A stretch of DNA of 12,940 nucleotides from a bacterium (lineage in GTDB: Bacteria; Patescibacteriota; Minisyncoccia; Phycocordibacterales; 1-14-0-10-42-12). The number at the start of each line of letters is the position of its first letter. The first letter of the stretch is position 1. Positions 12,562 through 12,940 of this stretch are shown here, piece after piece. The notes under the pieces were generated by a model. That model did not search any database. It saw nothing but the letters and a program-made list of their open reading frames with translations, and had not been told where the DNA came from. The position numbers and the translations under genes were made by a program. The stretch spans positions 1-12,940 of the forward strand of contig JAUIHD010000002.1 of assembly GCA_030432135.1 (NCBI GenBank), given 5' to 3'.

Positions 12562-12940
12562 ATGTTCAATTTTCAAAAAGGAAATGCAGCTATTGTTGGT
12601 ATCGTGGTGCTTTTATTAGTCATTATCGGTATTTTTGTGTTTACTAGTGGTTCTGAAGAAAATCTTGCTAAAGAAGGAGGTAGTGTGGCGGACGAAGCGA
12701 TGATGGAAGGAGATAAAATGGAAGCTATGGAAGATGACGGCGTAGAGATAGAGAAAAAAGAAGATGGTTTGTTTCACCTGAAAGAAGGTGTGGCGTTGCC
12801 TGAATCTGATGTTGAAGTGCAAATTGTTAATGGTGCGTTGGAGGGCTCAAACGTGAATTCTGTGAATGAATTGACCGAAGTAATCGCCGCATCAAGATTA
12901 TTTGAAATGAATGTAAAGATGATGGAAAACGCAAAAAGTA
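12562..12940 (+). CDS. Membrane-anchored protein with FlgF-like C-terminal segment (3' end missing)
   Basis: The frame is open from the ATG to the window edge, 126 codons, and its stop is not seen. Residues ~9-27 form one hydrophobic helix (AAIVGIVVLLLVIIGIFVF), so the rest should be outside the membrane. Residues ~31-66 are an acidic linker with repeated Met (DEAMMEGDKMEAMEDD). Residues ~64-126 resemble the end of the flagellar rod protein FlgF: EKKEDGLFHLKEG, then VNGALEGSNVNSVNEL, then SRLFEMNVKMMENA. The LEGSNV core and the R-x-FEM-x-VKMM helix are the Flg_bbr_C signature. The N-terminal rod motif of flagellar proteins is absent, so it is not a normal FlgF. It follows the DUF2178-like gene by 90 nt with its own promoter. 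The FlgF assignment rests on pattern recognition only. Confidence 0.8.
   Translation, partial: MFNFQKGNAAIVGIVVLLLVIIGIFVFTSGSEENLAKEGGSVADEAMMEGDKMEAMEDDGVEIEKKEDGLFHLKEGVALPESDVEVQIVNGALEGSNVNSVNELTEVIAASRLFEMNVKMMENAKS

Noticed and set aside
1..12940. CRISPR array, insertion sequence or prophage
   Set aside because: No regularly spaced repeats, transposase, integrase or phage-type genes were found on either strand.

Overview
The window looks like a chromosomal piece of a Candidate Phyla Radiation (Patescibacteria) bacterium, most likely of the Parcubacteria type. The support is indirect. The DNA is AT-rich and densely packed with short genes. The type IV prepilin is of the kind common in that group. 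The tRNA does not encode its 3' CCA. There are several small membrane proteins and a DUF5679 zinc ribbon. TGA acts as a stop codon (ends at 3021 and 10990), which argues against the code-25 lineages (Gracilibacteria and Absconditabacteria). No rRNA or ribosomal marker gene is present, so the phylum is inference.

Layout: 1-1078 carries the end of a Bcp-type peroxiredoxin and an endonuclease/exonuclease/phosphatase protein. This pair meets a convergent type IV prepilin gene (minus strand, to 1584) with interlocked stop codons. A tRNA-Gln(CUG) at 1651-1721 is divergent from the pilin gene. From 1838 to 3903 there is a run of small soluble proteins: DUF2200, NADAR, a two-helix membrane protein, an unrecognised protein and DUF1801. 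A VKOR-type thiol oxidoreductase with a long extra membrane domain follows (3952-5037), then a DUF5679 zinc ribbon closed by a textbook terminator (5332-5367). From 5502 to 7764 lie two single-anchor extracytoplasmic proteins, a short TspO-like protein, a four-helix membrane protein and a DUF2177 protein. An ABC-F ATPase, a family-4 glycosyltransferase and a CRPRQRQ-motif protein come next. The methionine sulfoxide reductases MsrA and MsrB, a small XRE regulator and a DUF2178-like membrane protein follow in tight succession. The window ends inside a membrane-anchored protein.

How the genes relate: there is a redox theme made of Bcp peroxidase, VKOR disulfide formation, a six-cysteine pilin as a possible client, and MsrA plus MsrB. 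The surface theme is pilin, glycosyltransferase and anchored proteins.

Two things stand out. First, seven genes that begin a transcription unit have a sigma70-type -10 box ending only 6 or 7 nt before the ATG, and none has a Shine-Dalgarno sequence. This points to leaderless mRNAs as the normal way to start a unit here, while the internal ABC-F gene has a good Shine-Dalgarno. Second, the truncated last protein joins an N-terminal membrane anchor and an acidic, Met-rich linker to about 60 residues that closely resemble the C-terminal end of the flagellar rod protein FlgF. That is unexpected in a lineage not known for flagella and is the best candidate here for something undescribed.
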